Source: Mucilaginibacter lappiensis (GTDB lineage: Bacteria > Bacteroidota > Bacteroidia > Sphingobacteriales > Sphingobacteriaceae). Taken from it: a stretch of DNA of 64,000 nucleotides. The DNA is taken from contig NZ_FTMG01000001.1 of NCBI RefSeq assembly GCF_900155965.1, positions 372,001-436,000 on the forward strand, read 5' to 3'. Every line of letters begins with the position of its first letter. Within the stretch, counting starts at the first letter, position 1. The translations under genes were made by a program, and so were the position numbers. The notes beneath the pieces are model-generated. The model was not told where the DNA came from and made no database searches. It saw nothing but the letters and a program-made list of their open reading frames with translations. Positions 16,945 to 26,347 of this stretch are shown here, piece by piece.

Positions 16945-17172
16945 ATGATTAGTTTTGATGAATACATTGTACTCCCTGAAGATGAAAAGGCTGCTATAGC
17001 CATGACACAAGGTAACTTTGTCGACTTTCGTTATGAAAAGAAATTTCGGGTGGCTTTATATCGTCTGAGGCACTTTTATGCGGAGGTTTATTATGATGGT
17101 GCCCTAAACACGATCGACCACACCCGTGCGTTTACCAAAATCAGCCAACTCGCGCCTTATATTAACTTGTAA
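16945..17172 (+). CDS. Small conserved-type hypothetical protein
   Basis: 75 residues, no signal peptide. It resembles small Bacteroidota proteins starting with a pattern like FDEYIVLPEDEKAA and containing a central VALYRLRHFYAEVYYD beta hairpin. No function is known to me. Composition and codon use look coding. The neighbours are an exported hypothetical protein and the Hsp70-like gene, both in the same direction. Confidence 0.6.
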   Translation: MISFDEYIVLPEDEKAAIAMTQGNFVDFRYEKKFRVALYRLRHFYAEVYYDGALNTIDHTRAFTKISQLAPYINL

Positions 17173-17325
17173 TATATTTAGATTACAGGGCTTTTAATGC
17201 TTAATTAGTCCCTGTAGATTCTGTAATCAGGAATTCCTTCAAAAAATAACTTTCATCTCTTCAGTAAGCATTTTTTTTAATAATTTCGCCGCCCTTCAAA
17301 TTTTCATTGTTATATATCCCCTGGT

Positions 17326-18594
17326 ATGAAGAAATTTTTATATGGAATTGATTTTGGGACAACCAACTCGGCCTTGGCTATTTATGACGAAGAAACAAAA
17401 GAAATACACAGCACCATTATCATCCCTTCGCTCATTTATTTCTACGATCAACCAGGTGCGGTAAATGCCATAAATTATGTCGTGGGCGAAGAAGCCATCA
17501 CGGCTTACCTTGCAGATAACATGAAGGGGCGCTTTATCAAATCCATTAAACAGATCTTATCAAGGAGCAGTTTCTCAGAGACCCGAATTCAAAATAAGAA
17601 ATATAATGCATCCGATCTGGTGGCAATCATTTTAAGGGAGCTGAAACACCACGCAGATCGATTGACCGGGCAGGATTGCCGGAAAGCTATCATTGGCCGG
17701 CCTGTCTTTTTTGATGATGATGACGTGCAAAAAGATACATTAGCGCAGACCCGGCTAAATAAAGCTGCAGCAATCGCCGGTTTTACGGAGGTCCGTTTTC
17801 AGTTTGAGCCTATCGGTGCGGCCTTTGCCTACGAGAAAAGCCTGGTAAAAAAGGAAAATGTATTGGTAGCAGATCTGGGCGGAGGAACCACAGATTTTAC
17901 TTATTTAGTGCTTGATCCTGAAAAAGTCAGGAGTAAAGACAGGAAGAATGACATGATGGCCAATGGTGGGATCTATGTAGGCGGCGACAGCTTCGATTCC
18001 GCTTTCATGTGGGAGAAAGGTACACCATATTTCGGTAAGAACACCCAATATGAAGCTACTCCGGGTAAGGTGCTAACTGTACCCAAATCTCTTTTTGCAA
18101 ACATCTGCTCCTGGGAACAAATGAATTTCTTCAATGGCCTGCGCATCAAGAAGGATATAGAGGATTACTATTATTTCTCGGGCAACGACCCGCTGTTTAA
18201 GAACCTGATCACGCTTATTGAAAATAATTTAGGCTATTCGGTATTTCAATCCATTGAAAGAACGAAGATCACACTCACCAGTACGGATTCTGCAAGGTTC
18301 AGCTATGACAAAATGGAGATCCATATTGATGAGGAAATTCCATTGCCGGATTACCAACTGATCATTGCAAAAGACGTGGACCGGATCGCAAACTACCTGG
18401 ATGAGTTTATGAAACAAAATAGTATCGATCCCGAAAATATAGATAGTCTTTTTTTAACCGGAGGTACTTCCATGGTAGCCAGTATTCAAACACTCTTTAA
18501 AAACAGGTTTCCCCATGTTAACCTGAATTCGGGAGATAACTTTAAAAGCGTGGCCAAAGGCCTGGCTTACAGTGGTTACCTCTTTGAAGATTAA
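17326..18594 (+). CDS. Stand-alone Hsp70-family ATPase (YegD-like)
   Basis: 422 residues with the actin/Hsp70 nucleotide-binding fold: phosphate-1 loop GIDFGTTNSA (residues 7-16), phosphate-2 loop VLVADLGGGTTDF, a GGDSFD strand and adenosine motif LFLTGGTSMV. DnaK is ~640 residues; here the substrate-binding and lid domains are absent, as in the YegD group. No DnaJ or GrpE gene is nearby. Such proteins are ATP switches of mostly unknown role. It closes an accessory run that starts with the XRE gene; whether it works with the TPR proteins is inference. Confidence 0.88.
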   Translation: MKKFLYGIDFGTTNSALAIYDEETKEIHSTIIIPSLIYFYDQPGAVNAINYVVGEEAITAYLADNMKGRFIKSIKQILSRSSFSETRIQNKKYNASDLVAIILRELKHHADRLTGQDCRKAIIGRPVFFDDDDVQKDTLAQTRLNKAAAIAGFTEVRFQFEPIGAAFAYEKSLVKKENVLVADLGGGTTDFTYLVLDPEKVRSKDRKNDMMANGGIYVGGDSFDSAFMWEKGTPYFGKNTQYEATPGKVLTVPKSLFANICSWEQMNFFNGLRIKKDIEDYYYFSGNDPLFKNLITLIENNLGYSVFQSIERTKITLTSTDSARFSYDKMEIHIDEEIPLPDYQLIIAKDVDRIANYLDEFMKQNSIDPENIDSLFLTGGTSMVASIQTLFKNRFPHVNLNSGDNFKSVAKGLAYSGYLFED

Positions 18595-18609
18595 CCATAT
18601 TGAGCGAAA

Positions 18610-19065
18610 CTACGGAGCCGGTTCAAACATGGCTAATCCAACAGCGTGTAATAGCGGTGCGTTGTCGCAACTTACGTATTTCGCCATGTTTATTTGATTG
18701 GTGTTCACATTGTAATGCCAGCTCCATACAGGCACATACACGGCATCCCCGGCTTTCCAATCTACTTTTACGTCTTCTATCATGGTAAAGCCCTCTCCTG
18801 CTATGATATACATAATCGTTTCATAACTATGCCGGTGTCTGCCGCTTTGCTGCGCAGGTTGTAAGGTACCGACGGTAACAGCCATTGTTTTTGACGGAAG
18901 GTCGGCTATAAAAAACGGAGGCCGCGCTATTTCAGTAAAGTCAGCGTCTTTTTGTTCAACATCATGGTGAATTAAATTTTCCGGTATGGTGACTACGGGA
19001 CTTGTAGCTTTCTGATAAAAATCTCTTGTAGTAATTTTACCTTTTTCGTTTGTGCTTGTGTTCAT
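18610..19065 (-). CDS. Cupin-domain protein
   Basis: 151 residues with one conserved cupin beta barrel. Motif 1 reads G-RHRHSYETIMYIIAGEG with metal-ligand His residues and Glu; motif 2 reads WKAGDAVYVPVWSWHYN with the last His. The arrangement is typical for small metal-binding cupins that act as isomerases, dioxygenases or sensors. The gene is 16 bp downstream of the alpha/beta hydrolase gene on the same strand and probably co-transcribed with it. Substrate unknown. Confidence 0.85.
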   Translation of the reverse strand: MNTSTNEKGKITTRDFYQKATSPVVTIPENLIHHDVEQKDADFTEIARPPFFIADLPSKTMAVTVGTLQPAQQSGRHRHSYETIMYIIAGEGFTMIEDVKVDWKAGDAVYVPVWSWHYNVNTNQINMAKYVSCDNAPLLHAVGLAMFEPAP

Positions 19066-19081
19066 ATCTATTTGATTGAAA

Positions 19082-20017
19082 TTATTGAATAGTATTCCTT
19101 TTAAAAAAGCTTAAAATGAGTTCGGCAATCTGCTGCGTATTGCCATTGGTAGCCGCCCAATGTCCGCCATTGAGCAGATGAACTTCTGCTTTGGGTACGT
19201 CTTTCAAATAAGCAAGAGCGCCGGGCACTGTAAAAAAAGTATCCTCTTTGCCCCAGGTTATTAAAACAGGTGGTTGATACTTTTTCAGGAAGGCGTGCCA
19301 TACCGGGTAGCTTTTAACATTATTGCCATAATCAAACCAAAGCCGCATAAACAGCTCCAACCTGCCGGGCGTAAGCATGACCGTTGCATTAAGCATCCGG
19401 CTATCTATGTTTATGGCTGTATCAAGCTTTTGCTGATCAAATGGGATCAGATTGGCGTTGCGGTAAAAATTTATCCAGTTTGTTTCGTATTTCCTATTCT
19501 TATTCTTCCAGTATTGCTGCAGTTCCCCGTTGGGATCCTGCGCTTCCGGAAAACCTTCCATATAGGCGTTGCCATTTTGAATGATCAGGGCTTCAATATT
19601 TTCAGGATGTTTTACTGCCATTCTGAAACCAACGGGCGCCCCGTAATCCTGCATATAAAGGCTGTATTTGTGAATGCCTAGTTGATTTAACAGCGTGTAA
19701 ACCGTATTGCTGATGTTATCGAAAGTAAAATCATATCCGGCGGGAGGCACGTGCGAATAGCCGTGTGCCGGATAATCCGGCGCTATTAAATAAAAATCAT
19801 TTTTCAATAACTGCATCAGATCCCGGTACATGATGGATGAACTGGGGAAGCCATGGAGCAGCACAATTACCGGGTGTTTGGGATCGCCCGCTGATCTGTA
19901 AAAAAGCCTGACACCATCAACAATCGCCCAATGATTGGAAACGATGTTTGTTTGTGCTGATGATCCGGAGACGATTGCTATAAAAAAGCAAAAAGCAATG
20001 ACGATTCTTTTAAACAT
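19082..20017 (-). CDS. Exported alpha/beta hydrolase
   Basis: 311 residues with an N-terminal signal peptide (RIVIAFCFFIAIVSGSSAQ). Oxyanion motif LLHGFPSSSIMYRDL, nucleophile elbow MQDYGAP with Asp as nucleophile, and a late NGGHWAATNG with the catalytic His. The Asp nucleophile points to epoxide hydrolase or haloalkane dehalogenase-like chemistry rather than esterase. It heads a two-gene unit with the cupin gene. Substrate not determinable. Confidence 0.88.
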   Translation of the reverse strand: MFKRIVIAFCFFIAIVSGSSAQTNIVSNHWAIVDGVRLFYRSAGDPKHPVIVLLHGFPSSSIMYRDLMQLLKNDFYLIAPDYPAHGYSHVPPAGYDFTFDNISNTVYTLLNQLGIHKYSLYMQDYGAPVGFRMAVKHPENIEALIIQNGNAYMEGFPEAQDPNGELQQYWKNKNRKYETNWINFYRNANLIPFDQQKLDTAINIDSRMLNATVMLTPGRLELFMRLWFDYGNNVKSYPVWHAFLKKYQPPVLITWGKEDTFFTVPGALAYLKDVPKAEVHLLNGGHWAATNGNTQQIAELILSFFKRNTIQ

Positions 20018-20126
20018 TTTGACTGGCCTTTATGCCGGTACAAATGTTGTGAAGGCTTCGGGGCTTATCAACCTGATTCTTGCGGGTTTGATATTTTTTG
20101 AGGGAATGTACTTTAGAGAATCGTAA

Positions 20127-20972
20127 TTATACAGCCAAGCTTGCCATCTCCCAGGCAATCATGGTTCGTTTCCGCACTTTGCCATACTGAAAATCGCCTA
20201 CGGTACCATCTTTACTTATAATGCGATGGCAGGGAATAAGATATAAAATGGGGTTTTTACCTGCTGCGGAGGCCACAGACCTGATGCCGTTCGCATACCC
20301 CAACTGTGCGGCAACCTGTTGGTATGAACGTACTACGCCAAAGGGGATGTTAACCAGGGCTTCCCATACCTTTACCTGGAAATCAGTCCCCTGCACCAAT
20401 AGGTTGAGCTTTTCCTGAGCGTTTTCGCCGGGCTTAAATATTTTTTGAATATAAGACTGGGTGATATCTGGCCGATGGTTTAATTGGGCAAAGCTCCACT
20501 TCTTTGAAAAGACTTCATACTCTTTGCGGTCGCTATTTTCATCTATAAAATGAAGATCGCAGATCCCCCTATCGGTAATGGCAATAAAGCAGATGCCAAA
20601 TGGCGAAGCATGATAGCCGTAAAAGATCTCTAACCCCACTCCTGCTGATTTAAATTGCTGGGGACTGACGCCTTCAATATTAACGAACAGATCATAAACC
20701 CGCGACTGGCTGGAAAGTCCTGCCAGGTTTGCCGCTTCAATAACGTTTTGGGTTTGGTGAATACTGTTTTTAAGGTAATCCAATGTGAGGTATTGGAGAA
20801 ACTTCTTAGGCGTCAGGCCGACCCAGTCTAAAAAGATCCGCTGAAAATGAAAGGGGCTGAGGTTTATTTTTTCTGCCACCTCATCCAGGTCGGGTTGTTG
20901 CTTAAAATTAGCTGTCATATAGCTGATAGCCTTTTCAATCCGGTAATAGTTTACAGTTAGATCCCTGGTCAT
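20127..20972 (-). CDS. AraC-type domain fused to methylated-DNA--protein-cysteine methyltransferase (Ada-like)
   Basis: 281 residues from the ATG at 20972; an ATG at 21002 would add 10. The first ~100 residues are an AraC helix-turn-helix pair (LDEVAEKINLSPFHFQRIFLDWVGLTPKKFL). The C-terminal ~85 residues are O6-alkylguanine-DNA alkyltransferase with the acceptor Cys in IPCHRII and the DNA-binding RSVASAAGKNP. It transfers alkyl groups from O6-methylguanine to itself. The Ada N-terminal zinc domain with its methyl-phosphotriester Cys cluster is missing, as in other Bacteroidota. An inverted AACTT/AAGTT pair just upstream may be its own operator. Confidence 0.9.
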   Translation of the reverse strand: MTRDLTVNYYRIEKAISYMTANFKQQPDLDEVAEKINLSPFHFQRIFLDWVGLTPKKFLQYLTLDYLKNSIHQTQNVIEAANLAGLSSQSRVYDLFVNIEGVSPQQFKSAGVGLEIFYGYHASPFGICFIAITDRGICDLHFIDENSDRKEYEVFSKKWSFAQLNHRPDITQSYIQKIFKPGENAQEKLNLLVQGTDFQVKVWEALVNIPFGVVRSYQQVAAQLGYANGIRSVASAAGKNPILYLIPCHRIISKDGTVGDFQYGKVRKRTMIAWEMASLAV

Positions 20973-21014
20973 TTCACGTAAAAATAACAAGTTAATAACC
21001 AAGCGGCAACCCGA

Positions 21015-21028
21015 AACTTGCGAAAGTT
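21015..21028. promoter_or_regulatory. Short inverted repeat upstream of Ada-like gene
   Basis: AACTT (21015-21019) and AAGTT (21024-21028) flank GCGA, 43 bp before the Ada-like start codon on the other strand. It could be an AraC-domain binding site for autoregulation. The site is short, so chance is possible. Confidence 0.25.
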
Positions 21029-21172
21029 CCTATAATTAAGCGGGCGGTTAAATAATTATATCAGTTAAAAGTAAACTATTACCATAGCGATTTAAAAAAG
21101 CAAAATCGGAATATTAATTAATAATTAACCCCGTTTACGTACAAGGCACAATTAACCTGATACTTTCACGCA

Positions 21173-24100
21173 ATGAATTATAATTTCCTAAACCGTCTTA
21201 TCCTAAGAAGTCCTTACTACAGCTATCAACATTACTCCCTGCGAGCAATTTCCGATGTGATCCAAACGCCTTCTTTTCAAACTGCCTTATTTTTGGCCAG
21301 CGCTGATCTGTATGCGTTACTTGAAAGCAAACAATTTGAATATCAGGCATTATCCGAAAGGGAGCGGCTTGCCCTACTCCGGTACTACAACCGGATGTGT
21401 TTCAGGCCCACGCCATTTGGCAGCTTTTCCTCGTTTTCTACCGTGTCATGGGGAGAAGGCGGCACCATAAAACTGGATAACCAGCATCCGAGCCTGCATT
21501 TGAACATAGATCAGGAAGTAGTTAGCCAGCTGGCCGGCACGTTGATGGAGATTGACCTATCAAAAGACTATTACAGCTGCAATCCAACGCTTTATCAATC
21601 CGGAAAAGATTTCCGGTTTATTACCACGACCTATTCGACGGACAAAAGCAAGATCTACTTTGACCTGCAATCCATGGAGAGCAACGCCTTAATCGCTGAA
21701 TTATTGAAAACTTATGCCACCGGTTATGTTCAGGGTACACAAATACTGGCGGAGATGGAACGCATATGGGGTTGTGACCGAAGCACGGCATATGATTACC
21801 TGCAGTTTCTGGCAGGCGCTCAAATTTTTATACCCAAAACCACTAATAACATTATCGGCGCTGATTACCTTGAAAGGCTATTGAACCTTGAAAGCGAATC
21901 TCTCAACAAATCCTTGCTTAAAAGTGTATTACGGCGGCTAAAGTCCCCGCGAATTGATCGGGTGGAGTATTTAAAATCCATCAAATCAAGTATTAACGCC
22001 TTTTTAAATAGTTCCGGCCGTCAAACAGCGCCGCAAATATTTTATGCGGGCCTCGAGCTGGGTGTCTTTTCAGGCGCCCTTGATCAGAAGTACAAGGATA
22101 AGATTTCTGACGGGATGCGGGCACTCTCTCTATTGGTCACGTCCTCCCAGCCGCCCATGCTGGAACAGTTCATTCGCGATTTCTCTCAAAAATATGATAA
22201 ACGGAAAATACCGCTGCTACAGGCCCTTGACCCTGATATTGGGATTGGCTACGGTCCGATATTGAATCCCGCAGCGATAACAGATCTGCTCCGGGACATT
22301 CGCTTTAAAAAGCAACAGGAGACGAAAGTTTCGATGGAATGGTCAAAGACTCATCAGCTTTTACTCAGGAAATGGAATGAAAACCCACTTCAAACAGACC
22401 CGATCCAGTTAGATGATGCAGACCTGCAGGTCTTGTCTCCAGGCGAAACGTTGACAACGCCCCCGTCTTTTTCCGCTTTGTTCCGGGTCATTGAAGGCGG
22501 GTTATTCCTGGAAACGGCAGGAGGTGCAACAGCTACCGCTTTAATCGGCCGGTTCACGGCATGGAGTGAGGAAATTCACCAGGTAAGCCAGGAGCTGGCT
22601 GCGAGCGAAGAATTGGCAAACCCGAATGTTATCTTTGCCGATATCGGGCAATTATCCGATCCCCACGCCGATAATATCAACAGGAGAAAACACAGCTACG
22701 CGCATGAAATCGCGATCAATGTTACCTCTACGCTGGGGCCTGATCAACAGATCACGCTAAATGACCTGTGGGTTTCCATCAAGGACGATAAGCTTATCCT
22801 CGAATCTAAGAAGCATCAAAAGACCATCATTCCCAGGTTAACTTCGGCATTTAATTATAGCAGAAACAGCCTGGCGCTCTTCCGGATGCTTTGTGACCTG
22901 CAATTTCAGGATATCCAGGGTTCTTATGATTTTTCTTTAGCGCATTATTTTCCAGGAATGGCCCATTATCCTAAGGTGATGTACAAACAAACCATTTTAA
23001 GCCCGGGAACGTGGCACCTCTCCGACCGGGATGTCCGAGAAATCACGCGGTCTTCACCGGAAAACGCGATAACGAAATGGAACGCACTCCGGGAACAACT
23101 CAAACTTCCTTCCGTAGTGGCCATCAGCAAATCCGACCAGCAACTGGTTTTCCATTTGGATAAGAAGGACGAAGTGCTTTTTCTGATCGACTGCCTGGAG
23201 GGTACGAAACAGGTTTTATTACAGGAATACTATCTGCCGGATGAAAATACCGTCAGAGACCAGAAAGGTAATGCGCTGGTCAATCAATTCATTGCCTCTA
23301 TCTATCAAAACCAGGTCGTTTATCCTGGCGCCGAGGCCTCAGCCCCCCCTGCCGCTCACCATAAAAGCAAGTCAGACTATATTATCGGGAGTCAATGGCT
23401 TTACTTAAAACTCTACTGCAGTCCGGCTATTGCCAACCATATGCTTACCAAAAAGCTCCTTCCGTTATTAGCGCAGCTTGATAAGACAGACTTGCGTTCC
23501 TGGTTCTTCATCCGTTACCGCGATTCCGGCTACCATATCCGCCTGCGGCTTCATATCGCAGAAACGGCAGTCGGACCGATTTTGCTTAAACTTAAAAAGC
23601 GCCTTTCGGAAAGCATTCATTATCACCTGATCAGGGAATACCAAGCCGACACCTATCGCAGGGAGATGGACCGTTACGGTGCAGACATGATCCTGTTGAT
23701 CGAAACTTTTTTCCATGGCAGCAGCGAGCTGATATTGAGGTATATCAAAGTGTCTGGTCTAAAGTCATTTCGGTACAGCTATCATAGCCTGGCGTTCGTG
23801 TCCATCCATCATTTAGTCAGCAGTTTTATCCCCCAAATAACAGACCGCATTGCTTTTCTGGAGCAGATGGTCAGCCTGTTTTATGCAGAGTTTGCAACTG
23901 ATAAATCGCTGAAGATCGACCTGGATCAGAAATACAGGCAATTGAAAACCGAAATAGCCTTGCTTTTAGGCGATGAGCAATATTACGTCAAACTGAAACT
24001 CGCGCTTTGGGCGGACTTCTTTTCGGAGAAGGTCCAGGCGATTTTAAAACGTGCGGCTACCTTTCAGGCAAAACGAAGAAACCAGTTACTGGCGGATATG

Positions 24101-24220
24101 ATCCATATGCATCTTAACCGGCTTTTTGTCGACCGGCAACGGAACCAGGAACTCATCATTTATTACTGTCTTTTAAAATATGAGGTCACCTTAAATGCCA
24201 TCAACAAGAAGCAGACCTAG
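21173..24220 (+). CDS. Full-length class I lanthipeptide dehydratase (LanB)
   Basis: 1015 residues, the usual length for LanB. The N-terminal ~730 residues match the glutamylation domain (starting YNFLNRLILRSPYYSY; RPTPFGSFSSFSTVSWG is the diagnostic N-terminal motif). From ~737 the SpaB-C/thiopeptide elimination domain follows (LKLYCSPAIANHMLTKKLLP, SWFFIRYRDSGYHIRLRL, and YRREMDRYGADMILLIETFF). LanB enzymes use glutamyl-tRNA to activate Ser/Thr of a precursor peptide and eliminate to Dha/Dhb in the cytoplasm. Both domains are present, so it is neither a split dehydratase nor a PEARL. No LanC, transporter or protease lies in the window. Its stop interlocks with that of the LytTR gene. Confidence 0.93.
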   Translation: MNYNFLNRLILRSPYYSYQHYSLRAISDVIQTPSFQTALFLASADLYALLESKQFEYQALSERERLALLRYYNRMCFRPTPFGSFSSFSTVSWGEGGTIKLDNQHPSLHLNIDQEVVSQLAGTLMEIDLSKDYYSCNPTLYQSGKDFRFITTTYSTDKSKIYFDLQSMESNALIAELLKTYATGYVQGTQILAEMERIWGCDRSTAYDYLQFLAGAQIFIPKTTNNIIGADYLERLLNLESESLNKSLLKSVLRRLKSPRIDRVEYLKSIKSSINAFLNSSGRQTAPQIFYAGLELGVFSGALDQKYKDKISDGMRALSLLVTSSQPPMLEQFIRDFSQKYDKRKIPLLQALDPDIGIGYGPILNPAAITDLLRDIRFKKQQETKVSMEWSKTHQLLLRKWNENPLQTDPIQLDDADLQVLSPGETLTTPPSFSALFRVIEGGLFLETAGGATATALIGRFTAWSEEIHQVSQELAASEELANPNVIFADIGQLSDPHADNINRRKHSYAHEIAINVTSTLGPDQQITLNDLWVSIKDDKLILESKKHQKTIIPRLTSAFNYSRNSLALFRMLCDLQFQDIQGSYDFSLAHYFPGMAHYPKVMYKQTILSPGTWHLSDRDVREITRSSPENAITKWNALREQLKLPSVVAISKSDQQLVFHLDKKDEVLFLIDCLEGTKQVLLQEYYLPDENTVRDQKGNALVNQFIASIYQNQVVYPGAEASAPPAAHHKSKSDYIIGSQWLYLKLYCSPAIANHMLTKKLLPLLAQLDKTDLRSWFFIRYRDSGYHIRLRLHIAETAVGPILLKLKKRLSESIHYHLIREYQADTYRREMDRYGADMILLIETFFHGSSELILRYIKVSGLKSFRYSYHSLAFVSIHHLVSSFIPQITDRIAFLEQMVSLFYAEFATDKSLKIDLDQKYRQLKTEIALLLGDEQYYVKLKLALWADFFSEKVQAILKRAATFQAKRRNQLLADMIHMHLNRLFVDRQRNQELIIYYCLLKYEVTLNAINKKQT

Positions 24221-24948
24221 GGTTTTCTCCGGGATTTTAAAAGCACCTCATTCATTTTTTCCAGGAATGGCTCTTTATAGAATCTCCCCAGATTCAAAAC
24301 AGTGCCATTTTCCAGCGTTACACGCGTTTGTTCAACCGCCCTGATCCTGTCGGTGTTGATGATGAATGACTGATGGATCCTGGAAAATTGCGTCATGGGC
24401 AGGTATTGTTCAATTTCGGTTATGGTCAGGTAAGGCATGACCTGACCGGATAACAGGTGGATTTTGATGTAATTCTGAGCCCCTTCTATATAAAGAATGT
24501 CATTAACGGTTACTTTAACCATCTTCCCTTTCATTTCCGTTTTTACAAAGAAAAAATCCCTTTTCTCTTCAGGCTCTGGTTTAGCAATTATCGCCATGCG
24601 CTGGACCCGCTGGACGCTTTTCCTGAAACGCGCGTAGCTTATCGGTTTCAACAAAAAATCGAAAGCTTCCTTTTCAAATGCTTCCAGCGCAAATTCCTGA
24701 AATGAGGTGGTAAAGATGATCCTGGTATACAGGTTGGCCATCCCGGCAAATTCCATCCCGGACAGTTCCGGCATCTCCACGTCCAGAAAGGTAATGTCGG
24801 GCGGGTTGGCCCCGGTAACCTCATTCAGGGCGGTAAGTGGGTTCGTTGAGAAACCCTGCAGCTCCAGGCCGTCAGTTTTCGAGATATATTCAATAAGCAT
24901 TTCGACGGAATGGCGTTCATCATCGATCACGTAACATTTTAAACTCAT
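24217..24948 (-). CDS. LytTR-family response regulator
   Basis: 243 residues. Receiver domain with acidic D9-D10-E11, acceptor D56 in TFLDVEMPELSG and Lys in FLLKPIS. The C-terminal ~105 residues form a LytTR DNA-binding domain (NDILYIEGAQNYIKIHL ... FSRIHQSFIINTDRI). Its start overlaps the kinase stop by 4 bp. The pair sits between the dehydratase and the candidate precursor and very likely controls the RiPP locus, as LytTR systems often do for secreted peptides (inference). Confidence 0.93.
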   Translation of the reverse strand: MSLKCYVIDDERHSVEMLIEYISKTDGLELQGFSTNPLTALNEVTGANPPDITFLDVEMPELSGMEFAGMANLYTRIIFTTSFQEFALEAFEKEAFDFLLKPISYARFRKSVQRVQRMAIIAKPEPEEKRDFFFVKTEMKGKMVKVTVNDILYIEGAQNYIKIHLLSGQVMPYLTITEIEQYLPMTQFSRIHQSFIINTDRIRAVEQTRVTLENGTVLNLGRFYKEPFLEKMNEVLLKSRRKP

Positions 24949-26042
24949 AGTTGCATCGTTAGTTCCACGCCAAAACTGTCGTCTTCATCTTCAATATGAA
25001 GCTGATATTGATGCGGATAATTATATTCCAAACGCTTAATTACATTTTTAATTCCAATCGATCTTAGGCGCCTGTTTTCAGGCTCGTGCTTTTTGAGATT
25101 CCAGCTGTAAAACCTTAGCTCGTTCTGGTCATTCACGGTAATGTGCAATTTAGCTTCCGTATGCTTCGTTTTAAGGTTACCATGCTTAAATATATTCTCC
25201 GTAAGCGTCAACAGGATGAGCGGGATGATTTGCTGCGTCTCCAGATCCCCACTGGTGCTGAAATCAATATACAATTCATAATCGAACCGGAGCTGGTTAA
25301 GTTCAATAAAGTTCCGGATCTGTTCTATCTCCTTATCCAGGGTGGTTTTACCGCGAATATCAACGTCATCCAGGGAAAACCGCATAATATCGACCAGTAA
25401 CAATACGCACTGTGAAGCTTCAGCCGAATATTTATAGTAAGTATTATGAATGAAAGTAAGCGTATTAAAGAGGAAGTGCGGGTTAATCTGCTGTTGCAGG
25501 TAGGCATTCATCGCTTCTGCCAAATTCCGCTCCACTTCCGCTTTCTCCTTTAGAATGACCAATTGATTTGTTTCTGTCTGGTGTACCCGTTTGGTGAATA
25601 CGATCATCCTGAGAACGGCCCAGTACAACGTGCTTACCCCGGCCATATAGATGCCGCGGAAAAGATTCGGGATCAATAATTTCTCGATATATAACCTTGT
25701 GGCGGGAAAGTGCTCTTTCGGAGCGGCCAGGAGTTCGTCCATAGCGTATTTCAAAAACAGGTAGACTGCTAATTCCAATGCAATGAAGATCGGTATGACA
25801 ATATAAGACCGCTTATATTTTATCCCGGCCGATAATAGGACATGCGCATGAAAATAGAACAGCATGATATTCAAGCCATAATAGAAGACATAATCTGAAA
25901 CAGGGGAAAATTCGCCAACGCTGAACCGTATAAAACTCACCTCGTAGGTGATAAAAATCACCCATCCAAGCACGTGTCTAAACAATAATTTCCATCCCAG
26001 TTTCCCGGTGTTGTAGTCTCCTAATTGTAATCTGAATGTCAT
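24945..26042 (-). CDS. LytS/YehU-type membrane histidine kinase
   Basis: 365 residues from the ATG at 26042; the longer frame to 26099 would leave only 35 bp to the divergent precursor gene. Four hydrophobic segments span residues ~15-150. The His-kinase domain carries the phospho-acceptor in QQQINPHFLFNTLTFIHN, and a shortened ATPase domain has LILLTLTENIFKHG and LRSIGIKNVIKRLEYNY. It is coupled to the LytTR regulator and divergent from the candidate precursor, so its signal may be the peptide product or a related envelope cue. Confidence 0.9.
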   Translation of the reverse strand: MTFRLQLGDYNTGKLGWKLLFRHVLGWVIFITYEVSFIRFSVGEFSPVSDYVFYYGLNIMLFYFHAHVLLSAGIKYKRSYIVIPIFIALELAVYLFLKYAMDELLAAPKEHFPATRLYIEKLLIPNLFRGIYMAGVSTLYWAVLRMIVFTKRVHQTETNQLVILKEKAEVERNLAEAMNAYLQQQINPHFLFNTLTFIHNTYYKYSAEASQCVLLLVDIMRFSLDDVDIRGKTTLDKEIEQIRNFIELNQLRFDYELYIDFSTSGDLETQQIIPLILLTLTENIFKHGNLKTKHTEAKLHITVNDQNELRFYSWNLKKHEPENRRLRSIGIKNVIKRLEYNYPHQYQLHIEDEDDSFGVELTMQL

Positions 26043-26134
26043 TGGCCGTAATCTTTCTACACCATCCTGTCGTGCATGTAACAGAGTTGTGACAATCACA
26101 CTTGTACTCCTTATTTGATTAAAAAGTTACCGAT

Positions 26135-26326
26135 ATGAAAAATAATAAGGAAAAAACATTCAAGAAAAAAATCAACAAGATTTACAGCTTCCGGCTTTCA
26201 GAAAACGCGAACTCATCTGAAACCACGGTTGGCGATCCGACCAACACGGTCATCACAGTGCTGACAACGGTTAGCAGGCCCACTCATTTAAACCAGGCCT
26301 CCGATCAGGCGCTGCTCCGTTTTTAA
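26135..26326 (+). CDS. Candidate RiPP precursor peptide, Ser/Thr-rich and cysteine-free
   Basis: 63 residues. A lysine-rich head (residues 2-15) is followed by YSFRLSENA; F19-R-L-S22 resembles the FNLD-type leader box that LanB enzymes read. A possible core from ~23 holds about a dozen Ser/Thr, including T30-T31, T36, T38, T41, T44-T45, S47, T50 and S56, a G33-D34-P35 turn, and no Cys at all. The gene is divergent from the LytS gene and 22 bp before the first helical protein gene. Size, composition and setting fit a dehydratase substrate; without Cys it cannot form lanthionine. Not proven to be translated. Confidence 0.6.
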   Translation: MKNNKEKTFKKKINKIYSFRLSENANSSETTVGDPTNTVITVLTTVSRPTHLNQASDQALLRF

Positions 26327-26347
26327 AGTCATACCTGCATCTATCCT

